A DNA stretch of 46,634 nt from Lachnospiraceae bacterium (GTDB lineage Bacteria > Bacillota > Clostridia > Lachnospirales > Lachnospiraceae): NCBI GenBank assembly GCA_017472605.1, contig JAFUPV010000066.1:1-46634 (forward strand), read 5' to 3'. How positions within the stretch are numbered: the stretch's first letter is position 1; every line of letters starts with the position of its first letter. A program made the translations under genes and the position numbers. Positions 27,674 to 34,553 of this stretch are shown here, piece after piece. A model generated the notes under the pieces. It was given only the letters and a program-made list of their open reading frames with translations. It was not told where the DNA came from and did no database searches.

Positions 27674-28321
27674 ATGAAGAAGTACATATTTTTTGATCTG
27701 GACGGCACGCTGACCGATCCGATGGTTGGAATCTGCAAATCTGCTGCCTATGGCCTGGCGCATTTTGGGATTGAAAAGGATTATCGTGAACTGACCTATT
27801 TTATTGGTCCGCCGCTGATGGACACGTACCGTGAGCGGTTCGGTTTTGATGAGGAACAGACGAAGGAAGCGGTGCGCGTATTCCGTGAATATTTTGTGCC
27901 GACCGGCATCTATGAGAATGAAATCTATCCGGGAATTCTTTCGATGCTGGAGCATCTGGAGAAGAAGGGATATTATCTGGCACTGGCGACCTCAAAGCCG
28001 GAGCCGATGGCGGAAATCGTGCTGACTCATTTCGGCATCCGTCCATATATCAGACTTCTTGCAGGAAGCACCATTGACGAGACAAGGACAAAGAAGGCAG
28101 ATGTTCTGAATTATGCGCTGGAAACACTTGGCCTGACGGATCTGTCAGAGGCGATCATGGTGGGGGACAGAAACTATGATGTGATCGGTGCGAAACAGGT
28201 CGGCATGGAATGCATTGGCGTGACCTATGGCTACGGTTCCAGAGAAGAACTGGAGGAAGCCGGAGCCGCTTATGTGGTTGACAGTGTGGAGGAACTGGAG
28301 AAGGTGCTGATGTCTCTGTAA
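27674..28321 (+). CDS. HAD-family phosphatase (phosphoglycolate phosphatase-like)
   Basis: Haloacid dehalogenase hydrolase with the catalytic DLDGTLTDP near the N-terminus, motif 2 in LATSKPEPM, a Lys in TRTKKADVLNYAL and motif 4 MVGDRNYDVIGAKQVGM. The alpha-helical cap sits between motifs 1 and 2, as in the Gph/PGP subgroup. 215 residues. GGGGGAAGGAAAC precedes ATG 27674; an earlier ATG at 27659 overlaps that site. The substrate cannot be assigned from sequence. Confidence 0.9.
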   Translation: MKKYIFFDLDGTLTDPMVGICKSAAYGLAHFGIEKDYRELTYFIGPPLMDTYRERFGFDEEQTKEAVRVFREYFVPTGIYENEIYPGILSMLEHLEKKGYYLALATSKPEPMAEIVLTHFGIRPYIRLLAGSTIDETRTKKADVLNYALETLGLTDLSEAIMVGDRNYDVIGAKQVGMECIGVTYGYGSREELEEAGAAYVVDSVEELEKVLMSL

Positions 28322-28361
28322 GAATGGAGACAGCCGTTTTGGAGTGATGTGGGGGAAAAGG

Positions 28362-30356
28362 ATGGAATCGAAGAAGAAACGGTATGTGGGGCGAATCATA
28401 ACAATCATTCTGCTGGCAGTCATCGTCGGCGCATGTGTCGCCGTGTATGTCGCTTTTCAGCATTACTATGGGAAAAGCAACTATGTCAGCGATGAATCGT
28501 TTACAATCTATTATGGCGAATTTCCGCCGCAGACTGCGGCGGCACCGGCAGAGCCTGTGACTGAATGCGAGACAAAAGAGCTGGAGTCGACTGTGGAGAA
28601 TCAGGAGCCGTCGAAAGAGCCTGTGACCGGGGAGGAACCGGGAACACTGGAAGCAGGGGAAACTGAGGAGGAGCCGGCTCCATTGAAAGAATCGGCGGCT
28701 CAGGAGGATCCGGAATTGCCGGAAGAGTCTGTGACCGGGGAGGAACCGGGAACGCTGGAAGCAGGGGGAACAGAAGATAAGCTGAACCCATTGAAGGAAT
28801 CGGCAGCTCAGGAGGATCCGGAATTGCCGGAAGAGTCTGTGACCGGGGAGGAACCGGGAACGCTGGAAGCAGGGGAAACTGAGGAGGAGCCGGCTCCATT
28901 AAAAGAATCGGCGGTTCAGGAGGATCCGGAATTGCCGGAAGAGTCTGTGACCAGGGATGAATGGGAACTAATAGAAGCAGCGGTGACAGAGGATGGGCCG
29001 GAATCGTTAACCGCATCAGCGACAGAGGAGGGACCGTCATCGTCAGAAGTAACAGCAGCAGAGGTGGAACCGTCAGTCGCAGCAGAGACATCCCTTACCT
29101 CAGTAACTGCCGAGTCGGAAACTGCCGAAGCGGAAACTGCCGAGTCGGAAGCAGCTGAGGCAGATACTGCCGAAGCGGAAACCGCTGAGATAAAAACGAG
29201 TGCGCCGGAAACAGGTGCACCGGAGACAAGTGAGCTGGAGACTGCCGAAATGCAGACAACGGAAGCGCCGACGCCCGCACCGGAGACGGAAGCAACGCTT
29301 GCCAGCAGCGATGAGGAGGAGCTTCGCAGGGAACACGAAGCAGTTGCGCTGGCACTTCAGCAGGCGAAAGAAAAATATGTATACAATCTGCTGCTGATCG
29401 GTGCGGACAGCCGCGGCGGATGGTATGGAAATTCCGATGCGATGATTCTGCTGTCCATCAATACAAAGACAAAAAAGATGTTTATGACCTCCTTTATGCG
29501 TGATCTTTATGCGGATATTCCGCAGATCGGCGTGCGAAAGCTGAATTCGGCCTATGCGCGCGGTGCAGGTCCGCTGCTGGTTGCAACCATCGAATCCAAT
29601 TATCGGATTGATATCAATAATTATGCAAGTGTTGATTTTTCATCCATGTCCGGAATCATTGATCTTCTGGGAGGGGTAGACCTGCAGGTAAGTACTGCCG
29701 AAGCAGAGGTCATGCGGATATATATCGAGGAGATGGCGAAGCTTTACGGACTGGATCCGGAACAATATTACATTACGGGAGGCGGAGTCACCCATCTGAA
29801 CGGAATTCAGGCAGTTTCCTACGCCCGCGTGCGCTATGTCGGAAACGCGGATTATGAGCGAACCTCCAGACAGCGGCGTGTGTTGGAGCAGCTGATCGTA
29901 AAAGCCCGTTCCATGGACACAGCGACGATGCTGAATGTGGTAAACCAGGTTCTTCCGCTGGTTACCCATAACATCGATCCGGCTCAGGTTGTCTCGCTTC
30001 TTGCCGGACTTCCGGACTACCTGAATTATGAAGTGATCATGGACCGGATTCCATATGACGGCGCTTACGGGCACATGGGCGAAATTCTGGTGCCTGATTT
30101 TGATTATACCATTAATCGCCTTCAGGCAACAATTTATGAAGGAATCTATGCGGAACAGATGCCGGAATCGCTGCCGGCAGCAGAGAGCGGGCAGGAACCG
30201 GTGAATGAACCGCAGGAGTTGCCGGAAACCGGCAGGTTCCGGATTCTGGAGCGTCCGCCGCTGCTAAACTGGATGAAAGACCCGGCTGATGTAGCCTGGC
30301 TGACAGGACGTGCAGAGCGCCTGTCTGTTCTGTTTGGCAAAGCAGCTGATTTCTGA
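28362..30356 (+). CDS. LytR-CpsA-Psr (LCP) family protein with acidic repeat stalk
   Basis: LCP proteins attach anionic polymers or glycans to peptidoglycan outside the membrane. Order: basic cytoplasmic start, one TM helix (about residues 10-32), an extracellular stalk of about 280 residues very rich in Glu, Thr, Ala and Pro, then the LCP domain (LLLIGADSRGGWYGNSDAMIL, SFMRDLYADIP, KLNSAYARG, GGVDLQVSTAE, ARVRYVGNADYERTSRQRRVL). The stalk holds three exact-length 36-residue repeats and then short TAE-type repeats. At 664 residues it is about twice the usual size. GGGGG lies 6 nt before ATG 28362; ATG 28347 is an alternative. A short Glu/Pro-rich tail follows the domain. Confidence 0.9.
   Translation: MESKKKRYVGRIITIILLAVIVGACVAVYVAFQHYYGKSNYVSDESFTIYYGEFPPQTAAAPAEPVTECETKELESTVENQEPSKEPVTGEEPGTLEAGETEEEPAPLKESAAQEDPELPEESVTGEEPGTLEAGGTEDKLNPLKESAAQEDPELPEESVTGEEPGTLEAGETEEEPAPLKESAVQEDPELPEESVTRDEWELIEAAVTEDGPESLTASATEEGPSSSEVTAAEVEPSVAAETSLTSVTAESETAEAETAESEAAEADTAEAETAEIKTSAPETGAPETSELETAEMQTTEAPTPAPETEATLASSDEEELRREHEAVALALQQAKEKYVYNLLLIGADSRGGWYGNSDAMILLSINTKTKKMFMTSFMRDLYADIPQIGVRKLNSAYARGAGPLLVATIESNYRIDINNYASVDFSSMSGIIDLLGGVDLQVSTAEAEVMRIYIEEMAKLYGLDPEQYYITGGGVTHLNGIQAVSYARVRYVGNADYERTSRQRRVLEQLIVKARSMDTATMLNVVNQVLPLVTHNIDPAQVVSLLAGLPDYLNYEVIMDRIPYDGAYGHMGEILVPDFDYTINRLQATIYEGIYAEQMPESLPAAESGQEPVNEPQELPETGRFRILERPPLLNWMKDPADVAWLTGRAERLSVLFGKAADF
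28623..28946 (+). repeat. Three in-frame 108-bp tandem repeats in the LCP gene
   Basis: Copies start at 28623, 28731 and 28839, each 108 bp (36 codons), beginning GTGACCGGGGAGGAACCGGG. They differ by a few bases. A degenerate fourth copy starts at 28947. DNA-level identity points to recent expansion. Confidence 0.9.
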
Positions 30357-30407
30357 CCGGAAATGAATTCCGACAGCAATTGAATGGAATTGTATGCAAA
30401 AAAATAC

Positions 30408-30436
30408 TTGACGTGCTTTCATACCTGTGCTATACT
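30408..30436 (+). promoter_or_regulatory. sigma-A promoter of the rpmG-secE-nusG-rplK-rplA operon
   Basis: TTGACG (30408-30413), 17-nt spacer, TATACT (30431-30436). Confidence 0.8.
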
Positions 30437-30450
30437 GGCATAGCGTGTGG

Positions 30451-30471
30451 AAGACGTCAGGTCTTTTTTTT
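30451..30471 (+). terminator. Small hairpin plus T-run in the rpmG leader
   Basis: AAGAC pairs with GTCTT across GTCAG, followed by an eight-T run, about 8 nt after the expected transcript start. The stem is short, so at most a leaky attenuator or pause site. Confidence 0.4.
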
Positions 30472-30523
30472 GTGTGCAAAAAAGAGACCGCAGTAAATTT
30501 AATTACAAGTGGAGGTGGAAGTT

Positions 30524-30673
30524 GTGCGCGTAAAGATCACATTGGCATGTACCGACTGCAAGCAGCGGAACTACAACATGACAAAAGATAAGAAGACACA
30601 TCCTGACAGAATGGAAACCAAGAAGTACTGCAGATTCTGTAAAAAGCATACGACACATAAGGAAACAAAATAA
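30524..30673 (+). CDS. rpmG: 50S ribosomal protein L33
   Basis: A 49-residue protein, [20 protein letters not shown] and onward, with the zinc-ribbon cysteines CTDC and CRFC of the Cys-containing L33 type and the usual basic tail. The start is GTG at 30524, 7 nt after GGAGGTGG. L33 next to secE-nusG is the common Firmicutes order. Confidence 0.95.
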   Translation: MRVKITLACTDCKQRNYNMTKDKKTHPDRMETKKYCRFCKKHTTHKETK

Positions 30674-30694
30674 GTTTTCGGTAAGGAGCGATTT

Positions 30695-30937
30695 ATGGAA
30701 GAAACAGGAAAGAAGAACACTGCAAAATCCACAGACGCTGCAAAGAAACCATCTTTTGTGAAGCGTGCAAAGGATTTCTGCAAGGGCGTGAAAGCCGAGT
30801 TCAAGAAAATCATCTGGCCGAATAAAGAAGAACTGAAGAAACAGACCACAGCAGTGATTGTTGTTTCTGTTGTTCTCGGTGCTTTTATCAGAATCTATGA
30901 TATGCTGTGCCAGTTTGTAATCAGTTTCATCAGGTAA
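30695..30937 (+). CDS. secE: Preprotein translocase subunit SecE
   Basis: Essential partner of SecY in the Sec channel. An 80-residue single-TM form: charged N-terminus, the conserved amphipathic KGVKAEFKKIIWPNKEELKKQT, then one TM helix (AVIVVSVVLGAFIRIYDMLC). Located between rpmG and nusG as usual; AAGGAG precedes the ATG. Confidence 0.95.
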   Translation: MEETGKKNTAKSTDAAKKPSFVKRAKDFCKGVKAEFKKIIWPNKEELKKQTTAVIVVSVVLGAFIRIYDMLCQFVISFIR

Positions 30938-30950
30938 GAGAGGAACAAGC

Positions 30951-31475
30951 ATGGAAGAAGCAAGATGGTACGTTGTCCATACCTTTTCCGGTTATGAGAA
31001 TAAGGTAAAGGCAGACCTTGAGAAAACAATCGAAAACCGCAATCTCCAGGATCAGATCTTTGAGGTTACGATTCCGCTTCAGGAGGTAACGGAGCGCAAG
31101 GATGGCGAATCGAAGACATCCATGAAAAAGCTGTTTCCGGCCTACGTTCTGGTTCACATGATCCTGAACGATGACACCTGGTATGTTGTGCGGAATACCC
31201 GCGGTGTGACAGGTTTTGTAGGACCGGGATCAAAGCCGGTTCCGCTTACGGACGAAGAGATCGCAGCACTTGGCGGATTCATGAGCGGCTCTGCTGCAGC
31301 AGAATGCCCGTACAGGGAAGGCGATTATATCACCGTTATTCATGGCGCCTGGGAAGGCACGTCCGGTTTGGTTCGTGCAGTAAATGACCAGAAGCAGACA
31401 GTAACCATTTATGTCGACATGTTTGGCCGTGAAACGTCAGTTGAACTCAATTTTACCGAAATCAGGAAAGAATGA
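30951..31475 (+). CDS. nusG: Transcription termination/antitermination factor NusG
   Basis: RNA-polymerase-binding elongation factor. The NGN domain begins WYVVHTFSGYENKVKADLEK and includes KKLFPAYVLVHM and VRNTRGVTGFVG; the KOW domain follows (GDYITVIHGAWEGTSGLVRAV). 174 residues, normal. Starts 14 nt after secE. Confidence 0.96.
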   Translation: MEEARWYVVHTFSGYENKVKADLEKTIENRNLQDQIFEVTIPLQEVTERKDGESKTSMKKLFPAYVLVHMILNDDTWYVVRNTRGVTGFVGPGSKPVPLTDEEIAALGGFMSGSAAAECPYREGDYITVIHGAWEGTSGLVRAVNDQKQTVTIYVDMFGRETSVELNFTEIRKE

Positions 31476-31498
31476 CCTTAACAGGTCGCTGTGTCGCA

Positions 31499-31526
31499 GT
31501 GGGAGGGACATTCCCGCGAATACCAC
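31499..31526 (+). promoter_or_regulatory. Probable ribosomal protein L1 binding site before rplK
   Basis: A 28-nt element beginning GTGGGAGGGA and ending AATACCAC. GTGG pairs with CCAC outside and GGGA with TCCC inside, leaving an asymmetric loop, the known layout of L1 targets that mimic 23S rRNA. It recurs before rplA with two changes in 28. Confidence 0.65.
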
Positions 31527-31547
31527 ATTATTTTAGGAGGTGCCACA

Positions 31548-31973
31548 ATGGCAAAGAAAGTTACAGGATATATCAAATTACAGATCCCGGGTGGAAAGGC
31601 TACACCAGCTCCGCCAGTAGGTCCGGCTCTTGGACAGAAGGGCGTTAATATTGTACAGTTCACCAAGGAGTTTAACGCTAGAACCGCAGATCAGGCTGGT
31701 CTGATCATCCCGGTTGTTATTACTGTTTATGCAGATAAGAGCTTCACTTTCGTCTGCAAGACTCCGCCGGCAGCCGTTCTGTTAAAGAAGGCTTGCAATA
31801 TCCAGACCGCATCCGCTAAGCCAAACAAGGATAAGGTTGCTACAATCTCCAGAGCAGAGGTTCAGAAGATTGCAGAACTGAAGATGCCTGACCTGAACGC
31901 AGGAAGCCTTGAGGCAGCAATCAGCATGATCGCAGGTACTGCTCGCAGCATGGGCATCAGTGTTGTTGATTGA
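31548..31973 (+). CDS. rplK: 50S ribosomal protein L11
   Basis: Part of the GTPase-associated centre of the ribosome. 141 residues: [20 protein letters not shown], then [17 protein letters not shown], and the C-terminal rRNA-binding domain ending MGISVVD. ATG 31548 follows AGGAGG; a longer reading from 31491 would run through the L1-type element and is rejected. Confidence 0.97.
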   Translation: MAKKVTGYIKLQIPGGKATPAPPVGPALGQKGVNIVQFTKEFNARTADQAGLIIPVVITVYADKSFTFVCKTPPAAVLLKKACNIQTASAKPNKDKVATISRAEVQKIAELKMPDLNAGSLEAAISMIAGTARSMGISVVD

Positions 31974-32005
31974 TCAAAGTAGATCCATTTGGATAGATAA
32001 GTAAA

Positions 32006-32033
32006 GTGGGAGGGATATTCCCGCAAATACCAC
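32006..32033 (+). promoter_or_regulatory. Probable ribosomal protein L1 binding site before rplA
   Basis: Copy of the 28-nt element found before rplK, differing at two positions outside the paired blocks. It ends 13 nt before the rplA ATG, directly next to AGGAGG, so L1 bound here could block its own translation. Confidence 0.65.
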
Positions 32034-32046
32034 CAGGAGGTTTATC

Positions 32047-32742
32047 ATGAAAAGAGGAAAGAAGTATGTAGAGGCTGCTAAGCTTGTAGACCGCGCAGCT
32101 CTCTATGATGTAAATGACGCCATTGCCCTTGTTAAGAAGGCAGCCAGTGCAAAATTCGATGAGACCGTAGAGGCTCATATCAGAACAGGTTGTGACGGAC
32201 GTCACGCTGACCAGCAGGTTCGTGGTGCAGTTGTACTGCCGCACGGAACCGGTAAGACTGTACGCGTACTTGTATTTGCCAAGAACGAGAAGGCAGATAT
32301 CGCACGCGAGGCAGGTGCAGACTACGTTGGAGCTGAGGAGCTGATTCCGAAGATCCAGAACGAAGGTTGGCTGGATTTTGATGTTGTTGTAGCTACCCCG
32401 GATATGATGGGTGTTGTAGGACGTCTTGGACGTGTACTTGGACCGAAGGGCTTAATGCCGAACCCGAAGGCTGGTACCGTAACCATGGATGTAGCTAAGG
32501 CTATCAAGGATATCAAGGCTGGTAAGATCGAATACAGACTGGACAAGACCAACATTATCCATGTTCCGTTAGGAAAGGTTTCCTTTACTGAGGAGCAGAT
32601 CGCAGACAACTTCCAGACGCTGATCGACGCTATCATCAAAGCTAAGCCAAGCACTCTGAAGGGAACTTACCTGAAGAGCGTTGTAATTACTTCCACCATG
32701 GGCCCGGGTGTTAAAGTGAACCCGACCAAGTTCTTTGGCTAA
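32047..32742 (+). CDS. rplA: 50S ribosomal protein L1
   Basis: Builds the L1 stalk and acts as translational repressor of its own operon in several bacteria. 231 residues: [56 protein letters not shown], and the end [10 protein letters not shown]. Last gene before a strong terminator. Confidence 0.97.
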   Translation: MKRGKKYVEAAKLVDRAALYDVNDAIALVKKAASAKFDETVEAHIRTGCDGRHADQQVRGAVVLPHGTGKTVRVLVFAKNEKADIAREAGADYVGAEELIPKIQNEGWLDFDVVVATPDMMGVVGRLGRVLGPKGLMPNPKAGTVTMDVAKAIKDIKAGKIEYRLDKTNIIHVPLGKVSFTEEQIADNFQTLIDAIIKAKPSTLKGTYLKSVVITSTMGPGVKVNPTKFFG

Positions 32743-32758
32743 TTAAATGTTAACAATA

Positions 32759-32792
32759 ACGGGTTTGCCTGGTGACAGGCAGACCCGTTTTT
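32759..32792 (+). terminator. Terminator after rplA
   Basis: ACGGGT and GCCTG pair with CAGGC and ACCCGT around GTGA, followed by TTTT. It separates the rplKA transcript from the rplJL unit. Confidence 0.93.
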
Positions 32793-32826
32793 GCGTCAAA
32801 AAAAGTGAAAAAAAGAAAAAAACGTA

Positions 32827-32855
32827 TTGACATAACGGAAAACATGTGGTATCAT
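32827..32855 (+). promoter_or_regulatory. sigma-A promoter of rplJ-rplL
   Basis: TTGACA (32827-32832), 17-nt spacer, TATCAT (32850-32855). Confidence 0.85.
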
Positions 32856-32861
32856 TTTTCA

Positions 32862-33075
32862 TGTTTGAGCCGTATGGCGAAAACAGTTGCCGAAGACAGC
32901 AGGTGCCGAATGGCGTAAGATGAGATCGCCTGCCGAGGAGATAAGTTTTTTGATAAAGACTATCGATGCTCCCTGCCTTCGTGCGCAGAGGGCTTTTTTT
33001 CGGCCATCTTTTTGGATCTGTGCAAATGGATCCGGTTCGGTTGGAAAACCGGACAAAAAATAAAAAAAGGAGGGC
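32862..33075 (+). promoter_or_regulatory. L10-type ribosomal protein leader upstream of rplJ
   Basis: A structured leader of roughly 210 nt between promoter and rplJ, ending with an intrinsic terminator (32968-33000) and a long spacer before AAAAAAAGGAGGG. It has the position and size of the L10 leader, in which the L10(L7/L12) complex binds its own mRNA. In Bacillus subtilis that leader works by transcription attenuation, which the terminator here would allow. I identify it from context; the kink-turn was not mapped base by base. Confidence 0.7.
32968..33000 (+). terminator. Attenuator terminator in the rplJ leader
   Basis: GCTCCCTGC (32968-32976) pairs with GCAGAGGGC (32985-32993) with one mismatch, followed by seven T. 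It lies 83 nt before the rplJ start codon. Confidence 0.8.
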
Positions 33076-33082
33076 ATATACC

Positions 33083-33574
33083 ATGGCAAAGGTTGAGTTA
33101 AAGCAGCCAGTCGTTGACGAGATTAAAGCAGCGTTAGACGGTGCGAAGGGTGTTGTTCTGGTTGACCATCGCGGTCTGACCGTTGAGCAGGATACTGTAC
33201 TTCGTAAGTCTCTGAGAGAAGCAGGCGTTTCCTATAAGGTATACAAGAATACTCTTGTAAAGCGTGCAATCAAGGGAACCGAGTTTGAATCTCTGACCGA
33301 CTTACTGGAAGGACCGTCTGCTCTTGCTTGCTGCAAGGCTGAGGCTACACTTCCGGCAAACATTCTTTGCAAGTTTGCAAAGGATAACAACAAGCTTGAG
33401 ATCAAGGGTGGTGTTGTAGAGGGTACCTACTACGATGCAAAGGGTATCGAGGTTATCGCAACAATCCCGTCCAGAGAGGCACTTCTTGCAAAGTTCCTGG
33501 GAAGCATTCAGTCCCCGATTACGAACTTCGCACGTGTTATCAAGCAGATCGCAGAAAAGCAGGAAGAGGCTTAA
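33083..33574 (+). CDS. rplJ: 50S ribosomal protein L10
   Basis: Base of the L7/L12 stalk and autoregulator. 163 residues: MAKVELKQPVVDEIKAAL, GVVLVDHRGLTVEQDT, SYKVYKNTLVKRAI, and a C-terminal helix (FARVIKQIAEKQEEA) that docks L7/L12 dimers. ATG 33083 follows AAAGGAGGG; the longer frame from 32966 runs through the attenuator and is rejected. Confidence 0.97.
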   Translation: MAKVELKQPVVDEIKAALDGAKGVVLVDHRGLTVEQDTVLRKSLREAGVSYKVYKNTLVKRAIKGTEFESLTDLLEGPSALACCKAEATLPANILCKFAKDNNKLEIKGGVVEGTYYDAKGIEVIATIPSREALLAKFLGSIQSPITNFARVIKQIAEKQEEA

Positions 33575-33685
33575 ATGCGAAAAACGGTCAATGCGCGGCC
33601 TGATTTGGTCAGCGGCTTAGACCAGAGGAAAGAAAAAAGGCGTAAGCCTGAATCTATGATGAATGATTTATAGGAGGAAAATATC

Positions 33686-34060
33686 ATGGCTAAGTTAACA
33701 GCAGTAGAAATTATCGAAGCTATTAAGGAAATGAGCGTTTTAGAGTTAAATGACCTGGTAAAGGCTTGTGAGGAAGAGTTCGGCGTATCTGCAGCAGCAG
33801 GCGTTGTAGTTGCAGCAGCAGGTCCGGCAGCAGCAGCTGAGGAAGAGAAGACCGAGTTCGACGTTGAGCTGGTTGATGCAGGTGCTGGTAAGGTTAAGGT
33901 TATCAAGGTTGTTCGTGAGGTAACTGGTCTTGGTCTGAAGGAGGCTAAGGATCTGGTTGACTCCGCTCCGAAGGTAATTAAGGAAGCTATCTCCAAGGAA
34001 GAGGCTGAGGATCTGAAGAAGAAGCTTGAGGAAGCTGGCGCTAAGGTTAACCTGAAGTAA
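33686..34060 (+). CDS. rplL: 50S ribosomal protein L7/L12
   Basis: Stalk protein that recruits translational GTPases. 124 residues: N-terminal dimerisation helices ([20 protein letters not shown]), an Ala/Gly hinge ([19 protein letters not shown]) and the C-terminal domain with [26 protein letters not shown] precedes the ATG. The 111-nt rplJ-rplL gap also holds a 32-codon ORF (33575-33673) that I do not trust. Confidence 0.97.
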   Translation: MAKLTAVEIIEAIKEMSVLELNDLVKACEEEFGVSAAAGVVVAAAGPAAAAEEEKTEFDVELVDAGAGKVKVIKVVREVTGLGLKEAKDLVDSAPKVIKEAISKEEAEDLKKKLEEAGAKVNLK

Positions 34061-34096
34061 TTTGCCTTTCTGAAAAGAGAGAACAAGAGAAAAATG

Positions 34097-34130
34097 CCCT
34101 GGGATTCTGCAGGAATCCCAGGGTTTCTTT
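34097..34130 (+). terminator. Terminator after rplL
   Basis: CCCTGGGATTC pairs perfectly with GAATCCCAGGG around TGCAG, followed by TTTCTTT. It closes the rplJL unit, so rpoBC is transcribed separately. Confidence 0.95.
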
Positions 34131-34131
34131 C

Positions 34132-34221
34132 ATTATACGGGCAGCGAGATGGAGAGGACTCTTATCCCGGGCAGTGAGCCGGAAACGGCACTTGTCCCGA
34201 GCAACGGGCCGGAGATGGCAT
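34132..34221. repeat. Three degenerate 30-nt tandem units after rplL
   Basis: Units at about 34132, 34162 and 34192 share a core like TTATCCCGGGCAGTGAGCCG with many changes. The region 34131-34397 has no convincing gene; it holds these units and a promoter at 34303. Confidence 0.45.
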
Positions 34222-34302
34222 CTGCACACATGGCAGGAGGGCGCCGATGCACCGGAAGAAACCTGCAAAACGTGCATGGAACATGGAAAAACGGATAAGG
34301 GC

Positions 34303-34331
34303 TTGACGAAAGAATCCGTGACCGCTAAAAT
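34303..34331 (+). promoter_or_regulatory. Candidate promoter of deoB, reading antisense through tRNA-Pro
   Basis: TTGACG (34303-34308), 17-nt spacer, TAAAAT (34326-34331). The next plus-strand gene is deoB at 34554, so the transcript would have a leader of about 215 nt containing the complement of the tRNA gene. Confidence 0.6.
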
Positions 34332-34397
34332 AGTGGTATCAGAAAACAGGGTGGTGGGAAGTGCTGTCTGGAAATGCGGATTGTATTTTGATACAGC

Positions 34398-34425
34398 AAA
34401 AAAGCCGGATTTGTTTCCGGCTTTC
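34398..34425 (-). terminator. Terminator of the tRNA-Pro gene
   Basis: On the minus strand AAAGCCGGA pairs with TCCGGCTTT around AACAAA and runs into TTT, beginning a few bases after the tRNA 3' end. Confidence 0.88.
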
Positions 34426-34429
34426 AAAA

Positions 34430-34503
34430 TCGGGGCGACAAGATTCGAACTTGCGGCCTCATGAACCCCATTCATGCGCGCTACCAAACTGCGCTACGCC
34501 CCG
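34430..34503 (-). tRNA. tRNA-Pro (anticodon GGG)
   Basis: Full cloverleaf on the minus strand: acceptor CGGGGCG with CGCCCCG, D-stem GCGC/GCGC, anticodon stem CATGA/TCATG with loop ATGGGGT (U33, anticodon GGG), 5-nt variable loop, T-arm GCAAG-TTCGAAT-CTTGT, discriminator A. C1-G72 and A73 fit proline identity. CCA is not encoded. It reads the CCC codon. The CAT visible near the loop is part of the stem, so this is not tRNA-Met. Confidence 0.95.
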
Positions 34504-34512
34504 TGCCAAATC

Positions 34513-34541
34513 AGTATAGCAGAAATTCAAACGTTTGTAAA
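34513..34541 (-). promoter_or_regulatory. Promoter of tRNA-Pro
   Basis: Minus strand TTTACA (34541-34536), 17-nt spacer, TATACT (34518-34513). The -35 box overlaps the complement of the deoB ribosome-binding site (AAAGGAG). Confidence 0.8.
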
Positions 34542-34553
34542 GGAGAATTTTTC

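Noticed and set aside
33575-33673. 32-codon ORF between rplJ and rplL
   Set aside because: Short, basic, no family match, and its stop overlaps the rplL ribosome-binding site; probably chance.
34174-34464. 96-residue plus-strand ORF before deoB
   Set aside because: It runs over degenerate repeats, a promoter, a terminator and the complement of tRNA-Pro.
34430-34503. Reading the tRNA as tRNA-Met because of the CAT near the loop
   Set aside because: Folding the arms puts CATGA/TCATG in the stem and GGG at positions 34-36.
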